This document shows, one piece after another, positions 48,174 to 60,099 of a DNA stretch of 64,000 nt (the stretch's first letter is position 1; each line of letters begins with the position of its first letter). Source of the stretch: Epiperipatus broadwayi (Eukaryota; Onychophora; Udeonychophora; Euonychophora; Peripatidae). Both the position numbers and the translations under genes were made by a program. The notes under the pieces were generated by a model. That model saw only the letters and a program-made list of their open reading frames with translations, was not told the DNA's origin and searched no databases. The stretch spans positions 310,001 to 374,000 of the forward strand of contig JAQFVV010006697.1 in the NCBI GenBank assembly GCA_028023455.1, given 5' to 3'.

Positions 48174-48592
48174 TTGTTATTAAACAATTCAAAGCAAAGC
48201 AAAACTCTCCATGAGTAGGCACTTTACAATTTATTTTTTTTATATATAAAAAAAAAAAATTTTTTTTTTTTTTTTTAAAATAAAAAATTTTTTTAAATTT
48301 TCCTTTTAAAATTATAACCTCTTCCAAAAATATCTATCCCCCCCCCAAAAAAAAAAAGGGGGAAAAAGTAATTAAAAGAAAGATTTTATTTTTTAGGAGA
48401 ATATTTTTTTCAAAATTTAAAGAGAACAAATTTTTAAGAATTTATTTGATAAATTTAACCCAAAATATTTGGAAATGGTTCATTTATTACACTAGATAGG
48501 GATTTTATGTGCAAGCCTCTTGTTGGCACAAGATGGCACTACTGTATGGAGAGTTTTGATTTGTTTTGAATTATCATTTGATAAAGCATACT
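48174..48592. repeat. Inverted repeat around a homopolymer-rich core
   Basis: The left arm (about 48174-48232, 'aacaattcaaagcaaagcaa' then 'aactctccat') is the imperfect reverse complement of 48525-48590 ('atggagagttttgatttgtt'). The core 48236-48365 has runs of A, T, C and G like the block at 45.6 kb and may be poor sequence. Arm-like sequence also occurs at about 53925-54065. Confidence 0.55.
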
Positions 48593-49411
48593 TTTTAATT
48601 ACAAATTGTTTAATTAAAAATACACATTTATTTACAGATAATTTAAATATTAATAACTTATTATTAAAATTTAAACATGTCTTTGAATTTTGACTGTAAT
48701 ATTGACTTTTAACACAGTAATAGTTAAAATGAAAGTGATTTTTAATGTTTTTACAAATAACTTACTAACATTTCAAGACAATGATATCTCTAAAACTAAG
48801 AATTTTAAAATCATACACAATTGCTTACATGTTTAAAGCTTTATACATAAACTATTGAAATAACTTTTAAAGATATTAAAAATTGTAAAAATTGGTATAG
48901 ATTGACTCAAAAAATATATCAACATGTAAATATTAAGAAATAACGAAATTGGTTTAATACAAAAACTGAACTATGAAAAAAACTTGTTTTTAATACTCAG
49001 CAACTATATAACTGGACATTCAGCTTTACAGACAAAGCTGAAGGTTACAATGTATATGATATTGGTATTATTATATCTTTCTTTCAGCATGGCAATAAGT
49101 ATTGATATATCATAATAAAATACAAATAAGAGCAGACAACAAACAAATAAATTGTCCCCAATAAATTTAAATTACTGATCATAATGTATTCAAAATAGAT
49201 TATTTTTAAAAATAAGAATTTATATATAATAACTCTTAATTTTCAGCTAAACATTTTTTATTTAGTTTTACAATTACAGATGTTCATCTAGACTTAAAAT
49301 ATATATTTATAATATAAAATATATCCCAGTGTTTTAATAGTACATAAAGATTATTTCTGATATGAATAGTTTATTAAGTAAATGAAACACACTTACGCCT
49401 AAGCATAAAAC
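48593..49411. other. AT-rich stretch, no gene recognised
   Basis: Only a short hairpin ('cagctttacagacaaagctg', about 49021-49040) stands out. No coding frame. Confidence 0.45.
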
Positions 49412-49976
<565 letters not shown>

Positions 49977-50578
49977 ACCTTATGATTTGGTTCAAAAATT
50001 TTTCATCATTCACATAAAATATAATTTTGAAGTTATATATATATATTGATACACGAATAGAATAGATTAAAATTCTTATTAATATTTTTAATAAAGTAAA
50101 TTATCAAAAATTGAAATTTATAAGTTTTCAGCAAGTTTTATAAAGTTTTTCAAACACTGTTAAAACCGAAGAAGCAGAAGTCAACCTGCATTTAAAAAAA
50201 GTATTTAAAAGTAATTATATTACCATAAATAATATATAAATATTAAGACAAGTTATTGAAATCCAATAAATATGAATTGATATTTTAAAGTCGCAATTTT
50301 AGATTAGTAGAACGCATTTGATTCTGGAAAATTTTGTGAGATTAACATTTTGATACATTATAAATTAGATTTAATTGTCAAATTATAAAAAAAATATTTA
50401 CCAAAAAATGGAATAAAAATCCTTGGACTGTACAGGGATATAAGGATAATAAGTGTCGATTAGGATTGTAGAAGAGTATTCCATCTGAATGAAATTTTAC
50501 TGCAGTTTTATAAATAATTTTATATAACAAAATGAAAAACTACAAAAATGAAAACAAAATTATATATATATATATATA
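49977..50578. other. AT-rich stretch, no gene recognised
   Basis: Ends in a TA run (about 50561-50580) that borders the second family A copy. No coding frame. Confidence 0.5.
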
Positions 50579-52714
50579 TATAATGATCCAAAAGAAAGTG
50601 GAGATTGAATCTAACCGCATCTATGATATCTGCACTACAGGGATGCCATCTAGGCATTTGAGGCTAGAAAAATTTATAAAGTAGGCAGATACGCGCTGTT
50701 AAGATTTCACTTTATTTAAATATTTAGATTGTTAGCCCATTGTCACTAGCTCAGTGGAGATGCAGAGATAAGAAATAACTTGTTTAATTTGTATATATAA
50801 AAAAATAAAAGCCACTGCCAGTAATTAACAAATAAACATTTATTTATGCACATATAAATTTTGAATCATTTAAATTTTGAGGAATAAATTTAACATTTTA
50901 GATTTTTATATTAACTTTTAATTTTACATTTAAATAGATTGCAATGAGTTTAATATTTTATTTAGAGGGTCGAGTATGAATAGACTACATAGATCTGCAT
51001 TTGAAAAAAAAATTCTTTCCCTTATTTAACCTTAGGCCAAAAGTTCGCAATCAAACCGGTGACAATCCATCTGATACATTTATGTATTCGATGTAGCATG
51101 AAAATACAACAGCACATATATACTATACTGTCAGGAATGGACACCTGAACAGTATAGTTAGAGAAGTCATTGACTTTTGACCAATACAGGAATGTTACAT
51201 CTGTATAGCAAGAAGAACAACAAAATAAAAACTCCAAAGGAAAAGACCACGGTCCTTTTTGCCGGCTTACAATCCCATCCATAGGCAAAGGGTTAGTGCA
51301 GTGTATACAGCAATTCTGCATGTAGTGAAACTCATACTACATCTACTAATTACATAAATATATCCAATCCATTGACCTAATTCAACTACGAAACGAATAA
51401 CCTAAGATTACCCTCTCTTAATATAACTTTACAAAACTATATAGCCATTAACACCTGACTTAAATTTAACATTTAGATACATTCGCACAGATGAATTTTA
51501 TAAAATTTGTTTTATAATGTTGAATATAGATTGGCTGCATAGATTCCACAGTTAAAAACATTCCAAAATAAACATAACCGATCAAAATACAAAGTCATCG
51601 ATAACGTCAATTGCAGAGGGAATACAAGAAAACCCAATAGCATTCATCATAAGATGCCGCAGTTTCGATGTCCTATATATTCTAATCGAATATGGAAACC
51701 ACAACATAATTAACCACTAACGAATCCATACAACATCCATACCCAACTTAAATTTCATCATTTAAAATTTAAACAATAAATATTAATACAAACAAAATTA
51801 ATAAAATGGAAATGATTTTTTTTCTTTTAGCAATCAAATAGGTAAAACATAAACATTTATAATTAATTTGAAACATAAGTCAGATATATATAATTTAAAT
51901 ATTAATTGTCAATTTGAAAATCAGATAAGAGTTTTTTTTTTTAAATTTAGGTTAGCTGAATTTTAAAAGTTTGAACGAAAGTTCTTAATTATTTTTTTTA
52001 AATTGTAAAGTTCATAGCTCATGGTAGAGGAGTCCATGTTCCTGTTTTTAATTCCCATGATGTCTCCATTGGAAGGCCTGGAGGTAGCATTAGCTGGTTC
52101 CATTCTGGTATCACTGTCTTTTCATTTTTTAAAATAAGTGAGAGAGAACGACAAGTGCGTCTTTTCGTTCATCTCACGAAAACAAGCTCAAAACTGTCAG
52201 GAAAACTGTATTTCTCTTTTTATAGTATCCACACAGATTCAACCAACAAAACATCACTAATACATCCTTTTCATTCGGGTCCAGGCTGAGGCTTGGTGCT
52301 TCCATTGGTCAAGCTAATTCTCTTTATTCTCTTATCTAATTTTCATCTGACTTTTTAATTACACAAGAGCCTCAAGGCTAGCTTGCTTTTCAATTAATAA
52401 ACAATCATTTCCATTTACAGATTACAGGAATTAATTAATACCTGTTTTTATTTTTACTTATGTTATTTCTTTATTAAAATATTTTTATATTTAAATCTCG
52501 TATTTTTTTTTTATCAAAAAAGTATGTTCAAATACTTTTTTTATTTATAAAAAAAAATATTTTTAAAGTTTTGCATCTGTGCAAATATATATACATTTAA
52601 CAAACATTTTAATTTTAGCGTTTAGTTTTTTTTTTTAAATAAATTTATTTTTATTTGCGAACTTAAAAGTTTTTATTTCAAATTAATGTAACGGCATATT
52701 TATATATTGTTACA
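50579..52714 (+). repeat. Family A repeat, copy 2 (uninterrupted, 2136 bp)
   Basis: Aligns with 4375-5566 joined to 10881-11823 (2135 bp). It lies between two TA runs. Near 51668-51687 it holds the empty version of the target used by the 5.3-kb non-autonomous element. It ends 'tgtaacggcata...gttaca', matching the end of copy 1 but with a changed inner palindrome. Single long LTR is my leading guess. The 99-codon antisense frame at 51022-51321 is not preserved as an aligned frame in copy 1. Confidence 0.75.
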
Positions 52715-55700
52715 ATATATATATATATAAGAAATTATTTATTATATTTTTTTATCAGAAAAATTACCTCAATATGTTAATAGATAATAAACAATGAAAG
52801 CAGTAAACTATCTCATAGATTGAGGAAATGCTACAACAGATATCAGATAAAAGCACAAAATAAATAGAACTAAAGAAAAATGCAAAATCTTAAAATAATA
52901 TTCAATAACAATTTATGCAAAAAAAGATATTTATAATTTGGGAAGACTGTTAATACATCAAAAATAAAATTATGAAGTTAATTATAAAATTAACCATGGA
53001 ATAGAATTTTTGGTGTGAAATAAATTAATATTAAAATAAAATATCCTGATTATTATTGACTTATCAATATGAAATAAAGACACTTAATACAAATCAACAC
53101 AAAGAAAATATTTAATATAAGACAGTTAAAGCATAACATATTGTTTGTTGTAAACAATAAGAAAAACCAAAATCAAAATAAATTTGCAAAAAAAAAATAA
53201 ATAAAAAGTAGTGATAATAATATTTAAATTATTAAGAGAGACAAGTAGTGTCGGAGAAAACATACATGTTGAAATAAAAAAAAATGTTTCAATGGATGAG
53301 AAAGTAATTTAATCTTACCAAATTATTAAAATGGAGATTGAACCCTCCCTCCTAATTTTGTATTAAATAGAAATGAGATTAGCTTATTATGGGGATGTGA
53401 TGAGTACAAACTATGTTTCATAAAATCTGGATTATATTTGATGAGATTTACATTTTTTAATGGAATGACTGTAATCGATAATGATGAATTGAGAAAAATG
53501 TTATAAACTGAATCAATAATTTACTATCTATTGATAAGTGAAAATTTACAAGATTAGTTTAAAGCAGGGAAATATAATCTTTTAAAAAATGTATCTTTTC
53601 AATAGGAAAGTATTAGTTTCTAAAAAGTATTTAACAAATACTTACCGTTCTTTCATTATTCTTGCATGCCACAGCATATTTGATAAATAATAGTGACAAT
53701 ACGAAAATGATCACTGATTTTAGCAACTTCATAATTGAACAGCTACAATTACATATTTACAATAGTTAATAACAAATAATTAAACGTTTTCCAAATTATG
53801 ATTATTAGAATATATATTTAAGAGAAAGTGGAATAAATCAAGCATAAACAACTCACAATGCTATTGAAATTAGTTTTAAATATTAATATTAAAAACCACA
53901 ATTGTTAAACCATGAAATATCACATGATCACCATTATTTCGGATTACACAATGTTTTTCATAGAAGCAATACTCTCCATACAGTAGCACAACTCAGTGCA
54001 AACCAGAGTAATCAATGGATGCAGGAAGGTTTGAGCATAAAATCCCTATCTAGTGACTACTCATCCAATATCCCCAGACTAGTTTCTAGCTTGTGGCTTT
54101 CATGAGGAGCCTTGGATTTTGGATCTTTTTTGCAATTGAATTTGAATATAGTTGATAATGACTACTTAGATAGTTGAAAGTACTTCTATTAAATTATAGT
54201 TGATATTTGTTTTTAAAATATTATTTACTGTATTAATTCTTGTATTGTTTTTCAAAGAATTATATATATTTGATTATAATTGGAATACACACATTGATTA
54301 CTAATATATATATATATATATTGCATATATGTGAATCTATTATGAGAATATACAAAAAATTGTTATGAAATCTCCCTTTCCTTATCTGAACACTAGACAT
54401 ATATATATATCGATTGATTATCACATGTCTATATATATACGAATCTATTACTTATGAGAATATATGCAAAACTGCCTACCTCTACTGTATGTATTATTCT
54501 AATCTATGACAATAAAAAGAAAATAGTTTTCCCAATGCGTATTTATGGACATCTAGCAGATTCCAAGCACCAATTTTATATAAAATAAAAATTACGTGAA
54601 AGAGATAAACTAATGGTGACTAAACTAATATATAATTATAGACTACAGAGGTTTGACCATCAATTAGCTCAAACTCAGATTGGGTGGCATTATTACCAGG
54701 TGTAGACATGGGTGGGATATAATCACTCTCATATTTCAGCACCTCTTAGTAATTGAGAATCCATCTACAGATAAACTCTCATGCATGACCATGAGTAAAC
54801 AAAACAAAATAACAATATATTACATGTGATTTTAATAGCTAAAGAAACAAAATAATAATATATTACATGTGATTTTAATAGCTAACAAAATTTATTAGTT
54901 TACATATTAATGTCAATCGATAATGTTAGTATACACACGAGAAAAGAACAACCCTTCAATACATGAAATTAATGCTCTGCTGTTTACATTAACACACACA
55001 AATAGCAAACATTTATTTATGCAATCTACATTTGAGATAAGGTTTAAAAGTCGAGAAGAGATTGAAAAGAAATTATTCTCTTTTTTATTTATTAAGTTTT
55101 ATTTATTTATTTAATGACTCTTAGTTTAAATCAAGGCATGGCATCAGCTATCAATGGCAATACCAGTTTGCACAATTTGTTATTTCTTGGTAAATACTCT
55201 TAAATTGAATTTTGTTAACAAAGTCAAGGGAATCCGTTATGAAATTTAGACCAAAATCAGTATAAAAGTTTATACTACCTGCATTTCACCATGGAGCTCA
55301 TAGAATAAAACACATTTACAGTTTAATATATATCCAGATAAATATATGACAACACACAAGATTTTTTATTTAATTTTCCAATCTTCATTTCCAGAATGTT
55401 GTCGATTTACAGCTTTGATAATGGTGATAGCTTTTAATCCAATAAGGCATATTCTTTCTTCATTAGTCATAGCAATATACAATTAGTTAGGGATAGGGTT
55501 TGAAACTGATACATTAGACTCTCACCCCTAGATTTCCATTTTGACTGCCATTTGATGTGAAAATTATTATATTAATCTCTATTGAGTTAACTATATCTCT
55601 ATACTTTTATTTCACTGTCTGCAGGAACAAGACTTCAGCATTCTGCATCCTTTTTTTATACACCCCTCCATTCGTTCTAGAAAGTTCACTGGTTTTCTAT

Positions 55701-57110
55701 TTCCTGTTGTCTTGTATTATGCCCAACCAGATTCCTATTGAGATAGCTTTTAGCACCTTTCAAATTTAATTGATCTGGAAATTTTTATGCTACTCATAAA
55801 ACAACTAAGCAAAAAAAAAACAACATAATCTTTCCCTTCCCAACAATTAAACTTAGTCATGCTCACATCCATAACCCATATGTACATAACTGTTTTGAAA
55901 CAACAGAGCATTACCACACCTTTTCCTATATATACATTTAAACAACCATAACCATGCAATAAAAAAAAACTTATTAAATTTAAGACCATTAAATTTAATT
56001 GTAATCATATACATATGATCATGACCACCTTTTGTGCATGTTGTGATTGGGTTTGAACCCATATTAAATAATTAAATATAGATATTAATGTTATCTCTTA
56101 GAATAGATTTCAAACCAGTGACTTATATCATTAAAAAGCAATGAGAACATTACACCGGAGAGTTTCTAATTGTCTTTACCAAAAATTTATTAAATTAATT
56201 ATACTCTGCTTTGAAATTATGGCATATCATAGCATATGAATTTAGAAATGCAATAAAATTATTAGAATAGAAAATAGGCATGGCCACAGATTTAAATAAT
56301 AAGTGATTACAGTAACAGGAAAAATTATTAAAAAGTTATATTTATAAGCAAGTGTGTTACAGTTACCATTTAGAAATTTTATTTTAACAAAAATTTTAAG
56401 TAATTGAGAATTTATAATTTAATGGAATGTTCATTATAACTATCTTCATTTAAATATTAAAAGTTTTTAAAATAGATCTATAGATCTCTGTGGTGAAGAA
56501 ATATTACCAATTTTCTTCTAGGCTGAGTTGTCCATCATTTGTAGCAGGTGGTTGAACTACTCCATTCTGGCAATATCAAATTTGAGCATTTATATAACTC
56601 TCCATTAGTGATAAAATATGGGGTTTATATATTAAATTTTACCCATTTATTGCAGTTAATTACAAGATACGATTGCAGCAAATTTAGCTTTCTATTGATC
56701 ATGTTTTCTTTCACTTAGAAGTTTGTTATTTTTAAAATTAAAAATTAACATTTAACATACACTCATTATTAAAATGTCAAAACTGAAAATGGTTGTGTAA
56801 ACATTCTGTTATATATGTATGAGGGTCTTAGGAAAATGAAAGATGTAAAAAGATAAAAATAATGACACTGTAAAATAAGTAAATCTATTACACATCACAG
56901 TTTGTAGTCACTCTAAATAATTTTTCAGAATCTGGGTCACAAAACAGATTGAGAAATATAATATCAGGCCCTCATCAGGTAAATTAATTTGTTAATTTTT
57001 AAAATCAAGAAGGTTTTTTTTTAGATTATCACTGATGAAAAGTAAAAAGAAAATAACAGTATTTTAAAAAAAGTAAATTTATACATTTTCTCATTTTAAA
57101 TTGTAAATCA
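52715..57110. other. AT-rich stretch, no gene recognised
   Basis: Open frames are all under 80 codons and unremarkable. A small dispersed repeat lies at about 53925-54065: its reverse complement, 'cactagatagggattttatg' then 'ctactgtatggagag', matches about 48491-48555. A 41-bp duplication lies at 54801-54886. Near 56046 'ttgggtttgaacccatatta' resembles a tRNA B box but no tRNA or SINE head is visible. Confidence 0.4.
54801..54886 (+). repeat. Tandem duplication (~45-bp period, 2 copies)
   Basis: 'aatatattacatgtgatttt' followed by 'aatagctaa' occurs twice with 'aaacaaaataa' ahead of each. Confidence 0.85.
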
Positions 57111-57184
57111 AACAATATATATATATATATATATATATTGTTTATTATATATATATATTGTTTGTATATATATATATATATATA
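57111..57184. repeat. TA-rich self-complementary microsatellite
   Basis: 'aaacaata', TA run, 'tattgttta', TA run, 'tattgttt', TA run. The CAATA/TATTG flanks make nested inverted repeats. It borders the 3' end of the Penelope-like element. Confidence 0.85.
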
Positions 57185-57238
57185 CAACAATCCAAAATTT
57201 AACCAGACCAGGAAAAATAATATTAAAATACAACCAAA

Positions 57239-57271
57239 GGTTTCACTGCTACAAGCAGAATTCTCAAGTGT
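57239..57271 (-). ncRNA. Hammerhead-ribozyme-like remnant of the Penelope-like element
   Basis: The minus strand reads ACACTTGAGAATT, then CTGC-ttgta-GCAG (a 4-bp hairpin), then TGAAACC. Penelope-like elements often carry hammerheads, whose core is CUGANGA, stem II and GAAA. Here the GAAA side and stem II are present, but the CUGANGA side reads CTTGAGA, so catalysis is unlikely. Confidence 0.35.
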
Positions 57272-57327
57272 AAAGAATACAAAAACTACACAATATATAT
57301 AATATTAAACATTACCCACAAATCCAT

Positions 57328-57640
57328 TCACTTCCCATCCACTCTTAATATTACAAGAACTCTTAAATAAGTTAATTGCTTCAGAATAATATATTTTTCA
57401 ATAATAAAGATTTTTAATTCTTTTTTTGATTTCATTTCTCTAAAAGAAGACAACTTAGCTCCATCAAAATTAATAGAGTGGCCTGTATCTTTTTCATGGA
57501 CATACAAAACAGAACTAATATATGTATTTTAATTCTATTTTTATGAACCTTTATTTTTTCATTTAAACTCAAACCACTCTGACCTATGTAGACCTTTTTA
57601 CGAAAAAGGGATAAAATATGCTACAACAGGAATAGACTTT
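57328..57640 (-). pseudogene. GIY-YIG endonuclease piece of the Penelope-like element
   Basis: Nicks target DNA for insertion. The minus strand shows VAYFIPF, then after a frame change KKVYIGQSGLSLNEKIKVHK, the GIY-YIG core (the YIG is intact). After another frame change it shows LYVHEKDTGHSINFDGAK and KKELKIFIIEKYII, ending in a stop at 57328. HEKDTGHSINFD corresponds to the conserved His/Asp region after the core in Penelope-type nucleases, and the late Glu to the family's catalytic Glu region. Three frames are needed, so it cannot be translated as it stands. Confidence 0.8.
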
Positions 57641-57673
57641 CTATCAAAAATTTTCTTTGTATTATTTAACAAA

Positions 57674-58063
57674 TTATTCAATGTAACACCTCTTTTCCAA
57701 GCATTTTTTATTTCCAAACAATTTATTATTCCTACATACTATTTCATAAGAAGACAATTTAAATGGCAAAGAAATAAAATCATATTTTTCTCTATCCTTT
57801 ACATCCTTACAAATATTACTATTAAATAAAATACTTTTAACAAATTTACCAGAGTAACCAACCCTTAAGTAATCTTTATAAAATTGACATTTCTGAAACA
57901 AAGCTATCCCACTAGAATTATTTAATTTATAATTCTTATGACAATAATTCCTTAAAGCAGATACTTTATTATATACAGACTGATAGCTATCAGGTTTAAT
58001 TATATATCTTAATTCTCTACTTTTAACAAAATGACTGCATAGTAAACAATTAGCTCCACACTT
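57674..58063 (-). pseudogene. Linker between RT and GIY-YIG domains (Penelope-like)
   Basis: A 129-codon open stretch on the minus strand, beginning right after a stop with KCGANCLLCSHFVKSREL and ending with KKCLEKRCYIE. The Cys cluster (C-x3-C-x2-C) could be part of the Zn-binding region found between RT and endonuclease in this family. The rest ('SALRNYCHKNYKL', 'YLRVGYSGKFVKSILF') looks like the thumb/linker. It is in a different frame from the pieces on either side. It has no start codon of its own upstream of 57901. Confidence 0.65.
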
Positions 58064-58070
58064 CTAATCA

Positions 58071-58277
58071 CTAAAAGATCAAAAATTTTAACTTACCAAA
58101 ATCTAACCCCTCTCCTTTTAACACATATCTTATAGAAGGATCAAAATAATTAAACTCATTTACAATATCCTTCAATTTATTATTTTCAACTAAAAATAAA
58201 CAATCATCAACATATCTGACAAATAACTTTACATATAAATAATTCTATTTAATATTAATTTCCTCCTCCATATAATT
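58071..58277 (-). pseudogene. Reverse transcriptase piece (YVDD) of the Penelope-like element
   Basis: The minus strand reads LFVRYVDDCLFLVE, then NKLKDIVNEFNYFDPSI and GEGLDFGKLKFL. This is RT motif C (YVDD at 58203-58214) and the following thumb region of Penelope-like elements. One in-frame TAG lies upstream of YVDD. A further upstream piece in another frame (about 58278-58390, GNFYKINKGWIIGYIISPLV) corresponds to the motif B region. The palm motif A lies beyond the truncation and is missing. Confidence 0.8.
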
Positions 58278-58477
58278 GATATATAAACTGAACATACTAA
58301 AGGAGAAATAATATAACCTATTATCCACCCTTTGTTAATTTTATAAAAATTACCTTTATAAGTAAATACATAGAATCTTCCAGTAATAAAAGCAAATCTT
58401 TAATTATCTTAATTTTATTTTTTGATAAAGAACTTTTCTTAATCAATACAGACATAAGAACATCAATACTGCTTAAC

Positions 58478-58671
<194 letters not shown>

Positions 58672-58895
58672 CTGCTGTCTCTTGTAGAAGAAAGACGTGT
58701 TTTTTTTTCCTCTTAAGACTATTGGAATTTTTACTTTTGTTAAGAAGTCTCTCGTTATTTTTTTATCAGATTTGTTGGATATTGTACTTAATTCAATATT
58801 ATGTTTATGTTAGACATAGTTTAATTTGGTACTATGTTTATAAGACTTATACATTTTATAAACCTTTAATCAAGAATTAATATGAGCATATTTTC

Positions 58896-59700
58896 TGTAA
58901 CATTGAATTGGATCAAAATGTGTTTTTTTAACGATTTTTAGCATTTCTATTGTTCTAATATAATTCATCATTGAAAACTGCTTTGACCTTAAAATTATTT
59001 AATGGAATACCTTCTTTTAATAGATTGTTTACTGAGATATAATTACGCCTTTGGAATTTTAGAAGTAAATGGATTTTTTAGTGTTTTTTTTTTTTTTTTT
59101 TTTTTAAAGTGATCTGCTTTTGGAACTAAAACGCCTGGAGAATTTTATTACTGAAACTTATATTTTCTGTAACATTGAATTGGATCAAAATGTGTTTTAG
59201 CATTTCTATTGTTTTAATATAATTCATCATTGAAAACTGCTTTGACCTTAAAATTATTTAATGAAATACCTTAAAATTATTTAAAGGAATACCTTTGGAA
59301 TTTTAGAAGTAAATGGATTTTTTAGTGTCATTTTTTTAAAGTGATCTGCATTTAGAACTAATACGCCTGGAGAATTTTATTACTGAAACTTATATTTTAT
59401 TTTTGGAAATATTATCATGGTTTTTTTTTTTTTTAGCATTTCTATTGTTCTAATATAATTCATCATTGAAAACTGCTTTGACCTTTATATTATTTAATGG
59501 AATAGCTTCTTTTAATAGCTTTTTTTAATAGATTGTTTACTGGGTTCTAATTACGCCTTGGGAATTTTAGAAGTAAATGAATTTTTTTTTTTTTTTTTAG
59601 TGTTTTTTTTTTTTTTTTTGTAGTGATCTGCATTTAGAACTAATACGCCTGGAGAATTTTATTACTGAAGCTTATTTTTATTTTTGGAAACTATTATCAT
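58896..59700 (+). repeat. LINE 5' region: three tandem 230-300-bp repeats
   Basis: Landmarks repeat in order: 'gcatttctattgtt' at 58941, 59200 and 59436; 'cgcctggagaattttattac' at 59132, 59363 and 59646. Each unit also holds 'cattgaaaactgctttgacc', 'ggaattttagaagtaaat', a poly-T tract and 'gtgatctgc'. Units are about 58896-59163, 59164-59398 and 59399-59700. Some LINE families carry promoter monomers in tandem upstream of ORF1, so a promoter role is plausible (inference). Confidence 0.85.
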
Positions 59701-60099
59701 GGTTTAATTTATATGACTCAAGTTTTTTTTTTTTTTTTTTTAACATGGTTTTTTTGTATGTGTTTTTATTTGAAACATAATCAATGGGATTTCTAATGTC
59801 TATTATTTTATTTTTAAATAACAGAAACATAAAATTTCATTTTATTAATAATTAAGTACATAGTGACTTTGATATTTTCAACAATTTTTATTTTGGACAT
59901 TGTTAATATATATTGGAGAATCTGAGAATAGTGAAGGAGAGAAAAGAAGAAGTTACTCTCTTTAATATATTACAGATTTTTACATGTTGGATGTGAATTT
60001 TTTTTTTTTTAAAGTTTTGTGTATATATATGATTTGTATAGGTTAATGGAAAATTTGTATATTTTATAGTTATATTTTTTTATTTTTGTATTATAATTA

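Larger units (their letters stand above)
57185..58477 (-). mobile_element. Penelope-like element, 5'-truncated and decayed
   Basis: On the minus strand the order is an RT fragment with YVDD, a Cys-containing linker, a GIY-YIG endonuclease piece, then an untranslated 3' tail with a hammerhead-like hairpin. RT plus C-terminal GIY-YIG endonuclease is diagnostic of EN-bearing Penelope-like elements (family knowledge). At least four frame changes and one stop make it non-functional. It is cut off at an ATT microsatellite on its 5' side, so the N-terminal half of the RT is missing. Confidence 0.85.

Noticed and set aside
56040-56066. tRNA B-box-like phrase near 'gggtttgaaccca'
   Set aside because: No A box or cloverleaf could be formed around it, so neither a tRNA nor a SINE is claimed.
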